From: Bacteroidales bacterium
Lineage (GTDB): Bacteria > Bacteroidota > Bacteroidia > Bacteroidales > VadinHA17
Direction: 5' to 3'
Assembly (NCBI GenBank): GCA_031285575.1
Contig: JAITVX010000142.1
Coordinates: 1-6,789 of the forward strand
Length of the DNA: 6,789 nt
Position numbers and translations under genes: made by a program. Numbering within the stretch: the first letter of the stretch is position 1; each line of letters begins with the position of its first letter. Below, piece after piece: positions 1-6,018 of the stretch. The notes below the pieces were generated by a model. That model saw only the letters and a list, made by a program, of their open reading frames with translations, was not told the DNA's origin and ran no database searches.

Positions 1-55
1 ATAGAGCATCTGACTACGGATCAGAAGGTTACAGGTTTGAATCCTGTCGGGATCA
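1..55 (+). tRNA. tRNA-Arg (anticodon ACG), 3' part
   Basis: The 5' part lies outside the window. What remains is the 3' side of the D stem (GAGC, 4-7), a complete anticodon arm (TCTGA 9-13 pairing with TCAGA 21-25), a 7-base loop with ACG at 16-18, a 5-base variable loop (26-30), a T arm (ACAGG 31-35 with CCTGT 43-47, loop TTTGAAT), the 3' acceptor strand CGGGATC (48-54) and discriminator A55. ACG reads the arginine CGN box, with A34 presumably edited to inosine. The T loop reads TTTG rather than the usual TTCG. CCA is not encoded: the bases after A55 are CAA, so the end would be added by the nucleotidyltransferase. A terminator follows within 6 bases. Confidence 0.93.
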
Positions 56-60
56 CAAAC

Positions 61-94
61 CGGCTGACAATTAATTGTCAGCCGTTTTGTTTTT
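61..94 (+). terminator. Rho-independent terminator of the tRNA
   Basis: A 24-bp perfect palindrome (61-84, arms CGGCTGACAATT and AATTGTCAGCCG) is followed directly by TTTTGTTTTT (85-94). It sits 5 bases after the tRNA 3' end and separates the tRNA from the next transcription unit. Confidence 0.9.
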
Positions 95-106
95 AAGCTT
101 CACCTG

Positions 107-135
107 TTTGTTTTTTAACAGTTTTCTTATCTTTG
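107..135 (+). promoter_or_regulatory. Bacteroidota-type promoter for the PD40-PKD gene
   Basis: TTTG at 107-110 matches the -33 box. TATCTTTG at 128-135 is a perfect match to the TAnnTTTG -7 box, with 17 bases between them, close to the usual 18-20. Transcription would start near 139-144, so the ATG at 145 would have almost no leader. This is inferred from box position, not from mapped RNA. Confidence 0.7.
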
Positions 136-144
136 CCACAAGGT

Positions 145-1599
145 ATGAGGAAGAATAAGTTTATTATAATGACAGTTGTATTTGCTGCTTTCGTCGCAGC
201 ACTTCGCTGCCATGCGCAGAACGCGGTGTCATATACTGTTGCGCCAATGCCTTTCAACACCGGTTATTTCAACGAAATATCGCCAGTTATGGGCGCCGGC
301 GGTGCGGTTATGTTCTGTTCCGACAGACGGCTTAGCTGGCTTACCGACCAGACATCGTTCGACGGACGGCGGTTGTTCAACATCTTCAGTGTGACACCCA
401 TCGACAGTTTGCGGAGAAATGCAGCAACTGAGTTTCGCAACGACCGCACGGCGCGCTTCAACAGCGGTCCCTTCTGCCTTAGCAACGACAGAAAAACAAT
501 ATATTTTACCAGTGAGGTTGAAACCGGACGCAGAACCCGCAACCGCAATTTCGTGAATCGCAACGGTATCTTCATTGCCGACCTTCATGGCAACGCAATG
601 CTCAACGTGAGGCCGTTCCCCTACAACAGTGCCGGCTATGAAACAGGGCATCCATCGCTTAGCGCCGACGGGCAGACGCTATGGTTAGCTTCCGACAGGC
701 CGGGTGGAATGGGCGGCTCGGATATATACTACTGCAAACTGACCGACGGCCAGTGGGACGAACCGGTTAACCCGGGAGCCGGAGTAAACTCTGCGGCTAC
801 CGACAACTATCCGCATATTCACGTTTCGGGCAGGCTTTATTTTTCGTCGGACAGGGAAGGCGGAGCAGGCCGTCTCGACATATATTCAACATACATGAAC
901 GGCGGAATGTGGACGGAACCCATACCTGAACCAGCCCCGATAAATTCGGCAGCAGACGACTTTGCCTTCGTAATTGCCCCCGAACAGCCGAAAGGATACT
1001 TTGCCTCGAACCGCGCAAACAGCGACGACATATACAGCTTTGCCACCCCCATACGGCGCATGGCCACCTGCGATACGCTGCAGGAAAACAGCTACTGCTA
1101 CCGCTTTACGGAAGAGAATGCAGCCAGCACTGACACCGTACCCTTTAACTATACATGGAGGTTCGGCGACGGAGTCACGGCAACAGGCGCAGTGGTTGAT
1201 CACTGCTACGAAAAGCCCGGTGCATACCTCGTACAGCTCGACGTGGAGAATCTTGTTACCGGCGAAATTCTGTATAACGAAAAACAGGACTCGCTGTTTA
1301 TTACCGACATCGAGCAGCCCTACATCAACTCGCCCGACGTGGCCGCCGCAGGTGTTGCGATAAGGCTGGATGCCGCACAGACCCACCTGCCGGAATGGAA
1401 CATTGATGAGTATTACTGGAACTTTGGCGACGAAACAATGCAGACCGGTAGTGAAGTTGACAAGACATACACCGGGCCCGGAACGTATAACATACAGCTT
1501 ATTGTTTCGGAGAAAGCAATGCCCGGCGGAGAGGCTCGCGAGCGGTGTGTATGCAAGAATATTATAATCAGAATGCCGGGCGAAACCGAAAACTATTAA
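145..1599 (+). CDS. Secreted PD40 beta-propeller protein with two PKD domains
   Basis: This is a 484-residue protein with an N-terminal signal peptide: charged RKNK, a hydrophobic core over residues 6-21, and a cleavage region near CHAQ at 22-25. PD40 (WD40-like) blades follow, with the repeated pattern of a strand, S-D/N-R and a D-I-Y turn: FCSDRR (57-62), IYFTSE (about 119-124), LWLASDRPGG then SDIYY (about 179-196), LYFSSDREGG then LDIY (about 231-247) and YFASNRANSDDIYSF (285-299). Two PKD domains complete it, marked by TWRFGDG (337-343) with a KPGAYLVQL strand and YWNFGDE (424-430) with GPGTYNIQL. There is no OmpA-like domain, unlike the PD40-OmpA proteins of the PorE type, and no type IX sorting domain. 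The ATG at 145 is preferred to an in-frame TTG at 133, because the TTG lies inside the -7 box. It begins a unit with the gene at 1613. Envelope or adhesion scaffolding is inferred; the ligand is unknown. Confidence 0.85.
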   Translation: MRKNKFIIMTVVFAAFVAALRCHAQNAVSYTVAPMPFNTGYFNEISPVMGAGGAVMFCSDRRLSWLTDQTSFDGRRLFNIFSVTPIDSLRRNAATEFRNDRTARFNSGPFCLSNDRKTIYFTSEVETGRRTRNRNFVNRNGIFIADLHGNAMLNVRPFPYNSAGYETGHPSLSADGQTLWLASDRPGGMGGSDIYYCKLTDGQWDEPVNPGAGVNSAATDNYPHIHVSGRLYFSSDREGGAGRLDIYSTYMNGGMWTEPIPEPAPINSAADDFAFVIAPEQPKGYFASNRANSDDIYSFATPIRRMATCDTLQENSYCYRFTEENAASTDTVPFNYTWRFGDGVTATGAVVDHCYEKPGAYLVQLDVENLVTGEILYNEKQDSLFITDIEQPYINSPDVAAAGVAIRLDAAQTHLPEWNIDEYYWNFGDETMQTGSEVDKTYTGPGTYNIQLIVSEKAMPGGEARERCVCKNIIIRMPGETENY

Positions 1600-1604
1600 C
1601 TTTG
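1597..1604 (+). promoter_or_regulatory. Possible internal -7 box overlapping a stop codon
   Basis: TAACTTTG fits the TAnnTTTG consensus. Its first three bases are the TAA stop of the PD40-PKD gene, and it lies 8 bases before the ATG at 1613, nearly the same geometry as upstream of 145. No TTTG box is visible at the expected distance upstream, so this could be chance or a weak promoter backing up read-through from 107-135. Confidence 0.35.
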
Positions 1605-1612
1605 CAGGCAAT

Positions 1613-2839
1613 ATGAAATCAATAAACAATACATACAAGTGTTCCGGCAAGGTTTCACAAGTCCGCAAAAGCAGTTCCAGAGCCTTCAAGGCAGTTTCGC
1701 GAGGTTGCGAAAACAGTTTCAAGCCCTTCAGAACGGTTTCGGCCTGCGCCGGAAGTTGTTTGCATGGCTGCGGTTTGGTGCTTCGGCAGGCTATGTGTCC
1801 GCAGTTTCTCCTCGCAAAGAAGAAAAGCCTTTCACAGGAAAGGCTGAGGAGTGTTTCTCTGTGTTTCCTTGCAGCCGTTTTCATGCTAAGCATGGTTGCC
1901 GGTGCAAAAGTATCGGCGCAGGCCGTTCCTGGCCCCGACGAAAACATACAGTTCCTTGTAACGTTCGGCAAGGACGCCCTTACATCGTGGGGCGACAATA
2001 ACTTCAGGCAGATATTCTTTTTCTCAATCCCCAAAGACTATACGCAGCAGTTCTATATAAGGGTGTTCGACCCCGACTGTGGCGGCCGGCACGACGAAAC
2101 ACAGGGCGAGTTCGACAGCCGCACCATGTTTTCGGTATATGGAGGCACAGGCGCCGACCCCGAACAGCACGACGAATCGCAGGGGCTCGACAACGGACTG
2201 AACTACAAAACAGGCAACCTTCTGGCGTCGCGCGTTTTCGGCGTCGATCCGGCATACGACAACAACTACTATTCATTCGGGCCGTTCACCGCCACCGAAG
2301 GCGAGTTCAACGAACAGTGGAACAGTTATATCTTCAAGTTTATATGCGAAGGAGTGTCGGGCGACGACGGAAACCTTTACCGCTATTTTCTGAGCCGTAA
2401 CACCAGCGCCAACCTGCCCATTGAAGGAGCCAACGCCTTTACCTACGAATATACATTCAGGATGTGGAACGACCCGAAAAGCGTAGCCCACATATACCCC
2501 TACATTAACGAGGGAATAGTGTCGATAAGGCAGAGCAATTTTGACTGGGACAACGACGGAAAAATCCTTGTAGTGTCGCGCTACAAAAGAGGCGTAGAGG
2601 TTCCCATATCGAACGAAGACGACTGGGCTGTCTCGACCATACCCATAGAGTCTGCCGAAATAAACTCGTCGCTCGACTTCCAGTTCCACAAACGTCCGGA
2701 AACCATTCGTAACAACAACGTGGTAATAAGGCTGCAGAACCAGCGCGGCGACGCCCTGAAGTTTTACAGCTCGCCCATCGGCGGAGTGCCTGTTTACATA
2801 CCGCGTACAACCATCACAAAAATACCTCCTTCAAAATAA
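1613..2839 (+). CDS. Secreted protein of unknown function with structured-repeat 5' end
   Basis: This gene encodes 408 residues and starts 13 bp after the previous stop. Residues 1-75 are encoded by a folded repeat and look unlike normal protein (rich in Ser, Arg and Cys). A clear signal peptide comes only afterwards: RLRSVSL, a hydrophobic run over residues 81-98, and a cleavage region KVSAQA (99-104). The true start may therefore be the ATG at 1793, giving 348 residues; 1613 is kept because it follows a -7-like box. The mature part looks beta-rich with many aromatic and acidic residues, including FYIRVFDPDCGG (147-158), SGDDGNLYRYF (249-259), YEYTFRMW (278-285), DWDNDGK (311-317, calcium-loop-like) and IGGVPVYIP (389-397). 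It ends IPPSK. I recall similar secreted proteins in Bacteroidales but no named function. Its place in a unit with the PD40-PKD gene suggests a shared envelope role. Confidence 0.8.
   Translation: MKSINNTYKCSGKVSQVRKSSSRAFKAVSRGCENSFKPFRTVSACAGSCLHGCGLVLRQAMCPQFLLAKKKSLSQERLRSVSLCFLAAVFMLSMVAGAKVSAQAVPGPDENIQFLVTFGKDALTSWGDNNFRQIFFFSIPKDYTQQFYIRVFDPDCGGRHDETQGEFDSRTMFSVYGGTGADPEQHDESQGLDNGLNYKTGNLLASRVFGVDPAYDNNYYSFGPFTATEGEFNEQWNSYIFKFICEGVSGDDGNLYRYFLSRNTSANLPIEGANAFTYEYTFRMWNDPKSVAHIYPYINEGIVSIRQSNFDWDNDGKILVVSRYKRGVEVPISNEDDWAVSTIPIESAEINSSLDFQFHKRPETIRNNNVVIRLQNQRGDALKFYSSPIGGVPVYIPRTTITKIPPSK
1652..1799 (+). repeat. 42-bp tandem repeat with paired hairpins
   Basis: GTTTC/GTTCC/GTTTG cores occur at 1652, 1674, 1694, 1716, 1736 and 1758, spaced alternately 22 and 20 bases, so the period is 42 bp built from two half-units. 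The two central copies (1674-1715 and 1716-1757) match best; the outer ones are degenerate. Each central copy has an 18-base hairpin in the same register with a 7-bp stem and 4-base loop: TTTCGCG/TGCGAAA (1695-1712) and TTTCGGC/GCCGGAA (1737-1754). The sixth stem pair is C-G in one and G-C in the other, so both sides changed while pairing was kept. The period is a multiple of 3, so reading frames stay open through it. Confidence 0.7.
1808..1851 (+). other. Long two-part hairpin before the signal-peptide codons
   Basis: The inner stem AGCCTTTC (1826-1833) pairs perfectly with GAAAGGCT (1838-1845) around a 4-base loop. The outer stem CTCCTC (1808-1813) pairs with GAGGAG (1846-1851); the 12 bases 1814-1825 bulge out on one side only. 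It ends exactly where codons for the signal-peptide core begin. It could act on translation or mRNA stability, or be the end of the inserted repeat element. Confidence 0.55.
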
Positions 2840-2843
2840 ACCG

Positions 2844-2858
2844 GCTTCAGAATGAAGC
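2844..2858 (+). terminator. Weak hairpin after the two-gene unit
   Basis: GCTTC (2844-2848) and GAAGC (2854-2858) form a 5-bp stem with a 5-base loop, 5 bases after the stop at 2839. There is no T tract directly behind it (GTAGTGTC, then a few Ts), so it is at best a poor intrinsic terminator. No better terminator is visible before the convergent transposase relic. Confidence 0.25.
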
Positions 2859-2903
2859 GTAGTGTCTATTCTTTCCTGACATACATCATTGCTCGACCAG
2901 TTT

Positions 2904-3338
2904 TTAGCAATAATTTCGGGGGGTACATGGTGTATAACTTTTATCACCGCTCCTGCTTAACGTTCCATGTGGTTTTATGAAATTGTAAGACCATCATTCA
3001 TCCAAATGACATTTTTTCAATGATAATGAAGACAGCTGGCCGGATAAAATCAAATCCGTATACTTCCCTACCTTGAGTACGACCTTACTGATTACTTCTT
3101 TACTCTTGCCGGTGATGCGGTAAGTGGATAGAATTCCGTTGACTTCTATGGAACAGGCTAAAATTTGACAGATATCATGATTGCTGTAATGACAATGTGC
3201 AAAAAGGGGTATTGTGGGTTTCGGAAAATTGCTTCCCACAAATTTTACATTTGAGCATTTGTTTGCTTTCACTTCCACTTGAGACAAGTACCTGACTTTA
3301 TAAGGTTCCCGTGATGGTGAAGAGCATATGCTGCACAT
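2904..3338 (-). pseudogene. Decayed IS1-like DDE transposase relic
   Basis: Read from an ATG at 3338 (an in-frame TTG lies at 3353), the frame begins with scattered Cys residues (MCSICSS) that could be a worn zinc ribbon. A helix-turn-helix-like stretch with YRITGKSKEVISKVV follows, then KKCHLDE. Many IS1-like transposases continue at this point as LDE-x-W-S with the first catalytic acidic residues; here a TGA at 2994-2996 falls in the x position. The reading after it is W-S-YNFIKPHGTL, which resembles the far C-terminal end of such transposases, then YTPCTP, and the frame breaks near a run of six C (2917-2922 on the plus strand). The catalytic middle, perhaps 150 residues, is therefore missing. 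Family placement rests on remembered motif patterns. A -7-like TATTTTTG lies at 3358-3351, 12 bases before the ATG. The rest of the 2840-3539 spacer has no intact gene. Confidence 0.55.
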
Positions 3339-3348
3339 TGTTCGCCGG

Positions 3349-3437
3349 GACAAAAATATTCACTGATGTTGTGAGCAAGTCAAAATATTGATATTTAATG
3401 TATTAACAAAGTGCCTGATTCAATAAATATTTTTGTC
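3349..3437. repeat. 12-bp inverted repeat, 65 bp apart
   Basis: GACAAAAATATT at 3349-3360 and AATATTTTTGTC at 3426-3437 are exact inverted copies; similarity continues imperfectly about 7 bases further inward. Each arm contains TATTTTTG, which fits the TAnnTTTG promoter box, pointing outward (minus at 3358-3351 and plus at 3428-3435). It could be a divergent promoter pair or an old mobile-element end. Nothing else is recognisable between the arms. Confidence 0.45.
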
Positions 3438-3496
3438 GTACCTACACGGCTTCTTCCGGTTGGAGCTGGTGAGACTACGAAACGGCAGATAAAATA

Positions 3497-3529
3497 AGGA
3501 GCGCTGCATTAAGAAATTGCAGCGCTCCT
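3497..3529. terminator. Strong bidirectional terminator-like hairpin
   Basis: AGGAGCGCTGCA (3497-3508) pairs perfectly over 12 bp with TGCAGCGCTCCT (3518-3529) around a 9-base loop. It lies 10 bases past the tatA stop codon and on that strand is followed by TATTTTAT, so it most likely ends tatA transcription. On the plus strand it is followed by GAATGTTTTT, so it could also stop transcription from the left. Confidence 0.8.
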
Positions 3530-3539
3530 GAATGTTTTT

Positions 3540-3725
3540 CTACTTCTCTTCATCAGTCGGCTTTACGACTGCCTTGTCTTCGTCTTCTTTAAGGTGTGAA
3601 GCCTTTTTAAATTCTTTCATTCCCTGGCCAAGACCCTTCATCAGTTCAGGTATTTTCCTGCCACCAAACAAAAGCACCAGCACAAGAAGAATAAGAATAA
3701 TCTCTGTAAGTCCAAAATTTCCCAT
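3540..3725 (-). CDS. tatA: Sec-independent protein translocase subunit TatA
   Basis: This encodes 61 residues, a normal length for the short TatA/E proteins of this phylum. TatA oligomerises in the inner membrane to pass folded proteins bearing twin-arginine signals recognised by TatC. The features are canonical: a short N-terminus MGNFGLTE, one transmembrane helix over residues 8-20 (IILILLVLVLLFG), the conserved hinge FGGRKIPEL (20-28), an amphipathic helix with LMKGLGQGMKEFKKA (28-42), and a charged tail ending PTDEEK. It is alone: no tatC or tatB lies in the window, and neighbours on both sides are unrelated. None of the visible signal peptides here carries a twin-arginine motif, so its clients lie elsewhere. 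A terminator hairpin follows the stop. Confidence 0.95.
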   Translation of the reverse strand: MGNFGLTEIILILLVLVLLFGGRKIPELMKGLGQGMKEFKKASHLKEDEDKAVVKPTDEEK

Positions 3726-3745
3726 CTTTCAATAATTTTATGCGG

Positions 3746-3777
3746 TAAAGTTATTACAACATTATCGCAATAGCAAA
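3746..3777 (-). promoter_or_regulatory. Candidate tatA promoter
   Basis: On the minus strand TTTG (3777-3774) is followed after 20 bases by TAACTTTA (3753-3746), one base off the TAnnTTTG consensus. The tatA ATG at 3725 lies 20 bases further on, giving a leader of roughly 10-16 bases. Confidence 0.4.
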
Positions 3778-3828
3778 AAATTTATATTACAATAAATATT
3801 TTTTTAATATTATTTAATATAATCGATT
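3775..3828. other. AT-only divergent spacer with small palindromes
   Basis: The stretch between tatA and the DUF5916 gene is almost pure A/T. It contains AATATT twice, flanking five T (3795-3800 and 3806-3811), and the palindrome ATATTA-TT-TAATAT (3807-3820). This suits a shared promoter or curved regulatory region. A TATCTTG at 3828-3834 is one T short of a -7 box for the plus-strand gene, and no convincing -33 box precedes it. Confidence 0.35.
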
Positions 3829-3852
3829 ATCTTGCATCAAAATTTGACATAT

Positions 3853-6018
3853 ATGATATTAAGGACTTTCTTTCTTTCCGTAATCCTTACGTGTCTGTTT
3901 TCAGGCGCATTATCTCAGGGTGTTAACAGGGACAAATACAGGATACACATTTCAAAAACAAATGAACGTATTAATATCGATGGCGTAATGGACGAAGCCG
4001 TTTGGCAAAATACCGACGTGGCAAAAGATTTCATGCGGGTTTTACCAATCGACACCGGTTATGCCGCTGCTAAAACAGAGGTAAGGATGGCTTATGACGA
4101 ATCGACACTGTTTATCGGCATAATATGTTACGATCCTACTGCCGGCAAAAGGCCGGTTGAATCGTTAAGAAGGGATTTTGCCTTTCTCAAAAACGATAAT
4201 TTTGTTGTTTTTATCGACACATACAACGACCAGACCAACGGTTTTGCCTTCGGCATTTCACCAGCCGGAGCGCAATGGGACGGACAGCAGGCTAACGGAG
4301 GAACCGTTAATACAGACTGGGACATAAAATGGCGGTCGGCGGTAGAAAACTACAACGACCGATGGGTGGCCGAATTTGCAATACCGTTCAGAAGTATAAG
4401 ATACAACGGCGGCGAACCCGAATGGGGAATAAACTTCAGCCGGCAAGACCTTAAAATAAATGAAAAATCGAGTTGGGCACCAATGCCGCGTCAGGTTGCA
4501 ACGGCAAACCTCGCATTCACAGGCTCACTCGTGTGGGACATTCCGCTTCCAAAAGCCGGCCTCAGAACTTCACTGATACCCTACGTGTCGGCAAAAACAA
4601 CACAGAACAAAGAAGCCGGCGAACCGTTTAAAACACAGTTTAACGCCGGTGGCGACGCAAAAATGATTCTGTCAACATCGATGAACCTCGACATAACGGT
4701 AAACCCCGACTATTCGCAGGTGGAAGTTGACCAGCAACAGACCAACCTCGACCGTTTTGAACTCTTCTTCCCTGAAAAAAGACAGTTCTTCCTCGAAAAT
4801 AGTGACCTCTTTGCCAACCTCGGAACCGATAATCTGCGGCCATTCTTCTCACGACGCATAGGGCTCACAAACCCCATACAGGCCGGAGCCCGGCTAAGCG
4901 GAAAAATAGGCAACGACTGGCGAATAGGAATAATGGACCTGCAAACCGGCTCAAAAGACTCCATCCCCGACGCCAACTTCGCGGTTGCAACCCTGCAACG
5001 GAGGGTTTTCCAGCGCTCAAGCATATCGGCCTTTATGGTAAACAAGGAAACGATATTCTCACACGGAGACGATTCTCTCTACTCCGGAGCAAAATTTAAC
5101 CGTGTTGCAGGTGCCGAGTTCAACCTCGCAAGCAAAGACAACAGGTGGACAGGAAAAGCTTTCTACCACCAGTCGTTTTACCCCGGTTCCAAGTCCGACG
5201 CTTTCGCTACCGCAGCCAACATAACATACGCCACACAATATATTAACGCCACCCTCAATCAGGCATGGGTCGGAGCCGACTATCTGGCCGAAACCGGATA
5301 CATCCGCCGGCACGGATACTACGAAACAAGCCCATTTTTCCAATACAAATTCTTTCCCAAATCGTCTGTAATTCTAAGTCACGGGCCTGTTGCGAGTACC
5401 ACCATGCTTTTCGACCCTTCAATGAAGATGACCGACAGAGAATCGGAATTAGCATACCAAGTTGAATGGCACAACAAGAATATATTTGAACTGGAATTTG
5501 AAGAAAGCTACATATATCTCCCTACTCCTTTCGACCCTACAAACAGTGGCGGCGTTCCTCTGCCTGCTGAAACAGACTATAACTGGCAAGAGGTGGGCTT
5601 AACATTTACATCCGATATAAGGAAGTCGTTCAACTTCATGCTCAACGGCTTGTATGGCGGTTATTACAACGGCTCGAGATATTCTTTAAACAGCGAAATA
5701 TATTACAGGGTGCAACCCTACGGAAGTCTTGCGGTTATCGCATCATACAACAATATCTCCATGCCAAAACCGTACAACAGCGCCGAACTTATAATGGTTG
5801 GCCCAAGACTCGACATCACTTTCACCGATAAAATATTCTTCACCAGCCTTGTGCAATACAATAACCAGATAGATAACCTCAACCTCAACCTGAGATTTCA
5901 GTGGCGCTTCGCTCCTGTGTCGGACTTATATATTGTATATACCGAAAACTCCTATCCGTCTAATTACAACATAAAAAACAGAGGGCTTGTTTTCAAAATT
6001 TCATACTGGTTTAATTGA
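3853..6018 (+). CDS. CBM9-like / DUF5916 outer-membrane beta-barrel protein
   Basis: This is a 721-residue protein within the usual range for the family. The signal peptide is MILRTFFLSV..., with cleavage near ALS-Q at residue 21. The ATG at 3853 is chosen over an in-frame TTG at 3832, which would only add seven residues before the signal. A carbohydrate-binding-module-9-like beta-sandwich covers about 33-205, with INIDGVMDEAVWQ (40-52), VFIDTYNDQTNGFAF (119-133), WDIKW (156-160) and W-V-A-E-F-A-I-P-F (171-179). The DUF5916 part begins near 225 and carries the family signature NPDYSQVEVDQQQ (284-296), FFPEKRQFFLEN (305-316) and FFSRRIGL (331-338). Many alternating strands then lead to a C-terminal aromatic strand, VFKISYWFN, typical of outer-membrane barrels. 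The function of DUF5916 proteins is not established; an outer-membrane role with possible glycan binding is inferred. It is a single-gene unit. Confidence 0.88.
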   Translation: MILRTFFLSVILTCLFSGALSQGVNRDKYRIHISKTNERINIDGVMDEAVWQNTDVAKDFMRVLPIDTGYAAAKTEVRMAYDESTLFIGIICYDPTAGKRPVESLRRDFAFLKNDNFVVFIDTYNDQTNGFAFGISPAGAQWDGQQANGGTVNTDWDIKWRSAVENYNDRWVAEFAIPFRSIRYNGGEPEWGINFSRQDLKINEKSSWAPMPRQVATANLAFTGSLVWDIPLPKAGLRTSLIPYVSAKTTQNKEAGEPFKTQFNAGGDAKMILSTSMNLDITVNPDYSQVEVDQQQTNLDRFELFFPEKRQFFLENSDLFANLGTDNLRPFFSRRIGLTNPIQAGARLSGKIGNDWRIGIMDLQTGSKDSIPDANFAVATLQRRVFQRSSISAFMVNKETIFSHGDDSLYSGAKFNRVAGAEFNLASKDNRWTGKAFYHQSFYPGSKSDAFATAANITYATQYINATLNQAWVGADYLAETGYIRRHGYYETSPFFQYKFFPKSSVILSHGPVASTTMLFDPSMKMTDRESELAYQVEWHNKNIFELEFEESYIYLPTPFDPTNSGGVPLPAETDYNWQEVGLTFTSDIRKSFNFMLNGLYGGYYNGSRYSLNSEIYYRVQPYGSLAVIASYNNISMPKPYNSAELIMVGPRLDITFTDKIFFTSLVQYNNQIDNLNLNLRFQWRFAPVSDLYIVYTENSYPSNYNIKNRGLVFKISYWFN

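Noticed and set aside
1..55. tRNA-Arg as an integration site with a duplicated 3' end
   Set aside because: No second copy of the tRNA 3' sequence was seen by eye elsewhere in the window, including next to the integrase remnant.
133..135. TTG start for the PD40-PKD gene
   Set aside because: It lies within the TATCTTTG promoter box and would put four residues ahead of a complete signal peptide starting at 145.
1652..1799. CRISPR array
   Set aside because: The units are contiguous and degenerate with no unique spacers, and no cas gene is present.
1639..2001. Plus-strand frame with a neat 14-residue repeat (KQFQSLQGSFARLR, then KQFQALQNGFGLRR)
   Set aside because: The repeat is the 42-bp DNA repeat read in another frame. 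Beyond it the frame runs through the signal peptide and mature domain of the real gene and loses any pattern.
886..2034. Long minus-strand open frame (382 codons) opposite both secreted-protein genes
   Set aside because: It spans the 3' part of one well-supported gene and the 5' part of the next. Its product has no domain pattern, and its openness follows from the codon use of the real genes and the 42-bp repeat.
3532..3735. Plus-strand frame opposite tatA
   Set aside because: It is a shadow of the unmistakable TatA sequence on the other strand.
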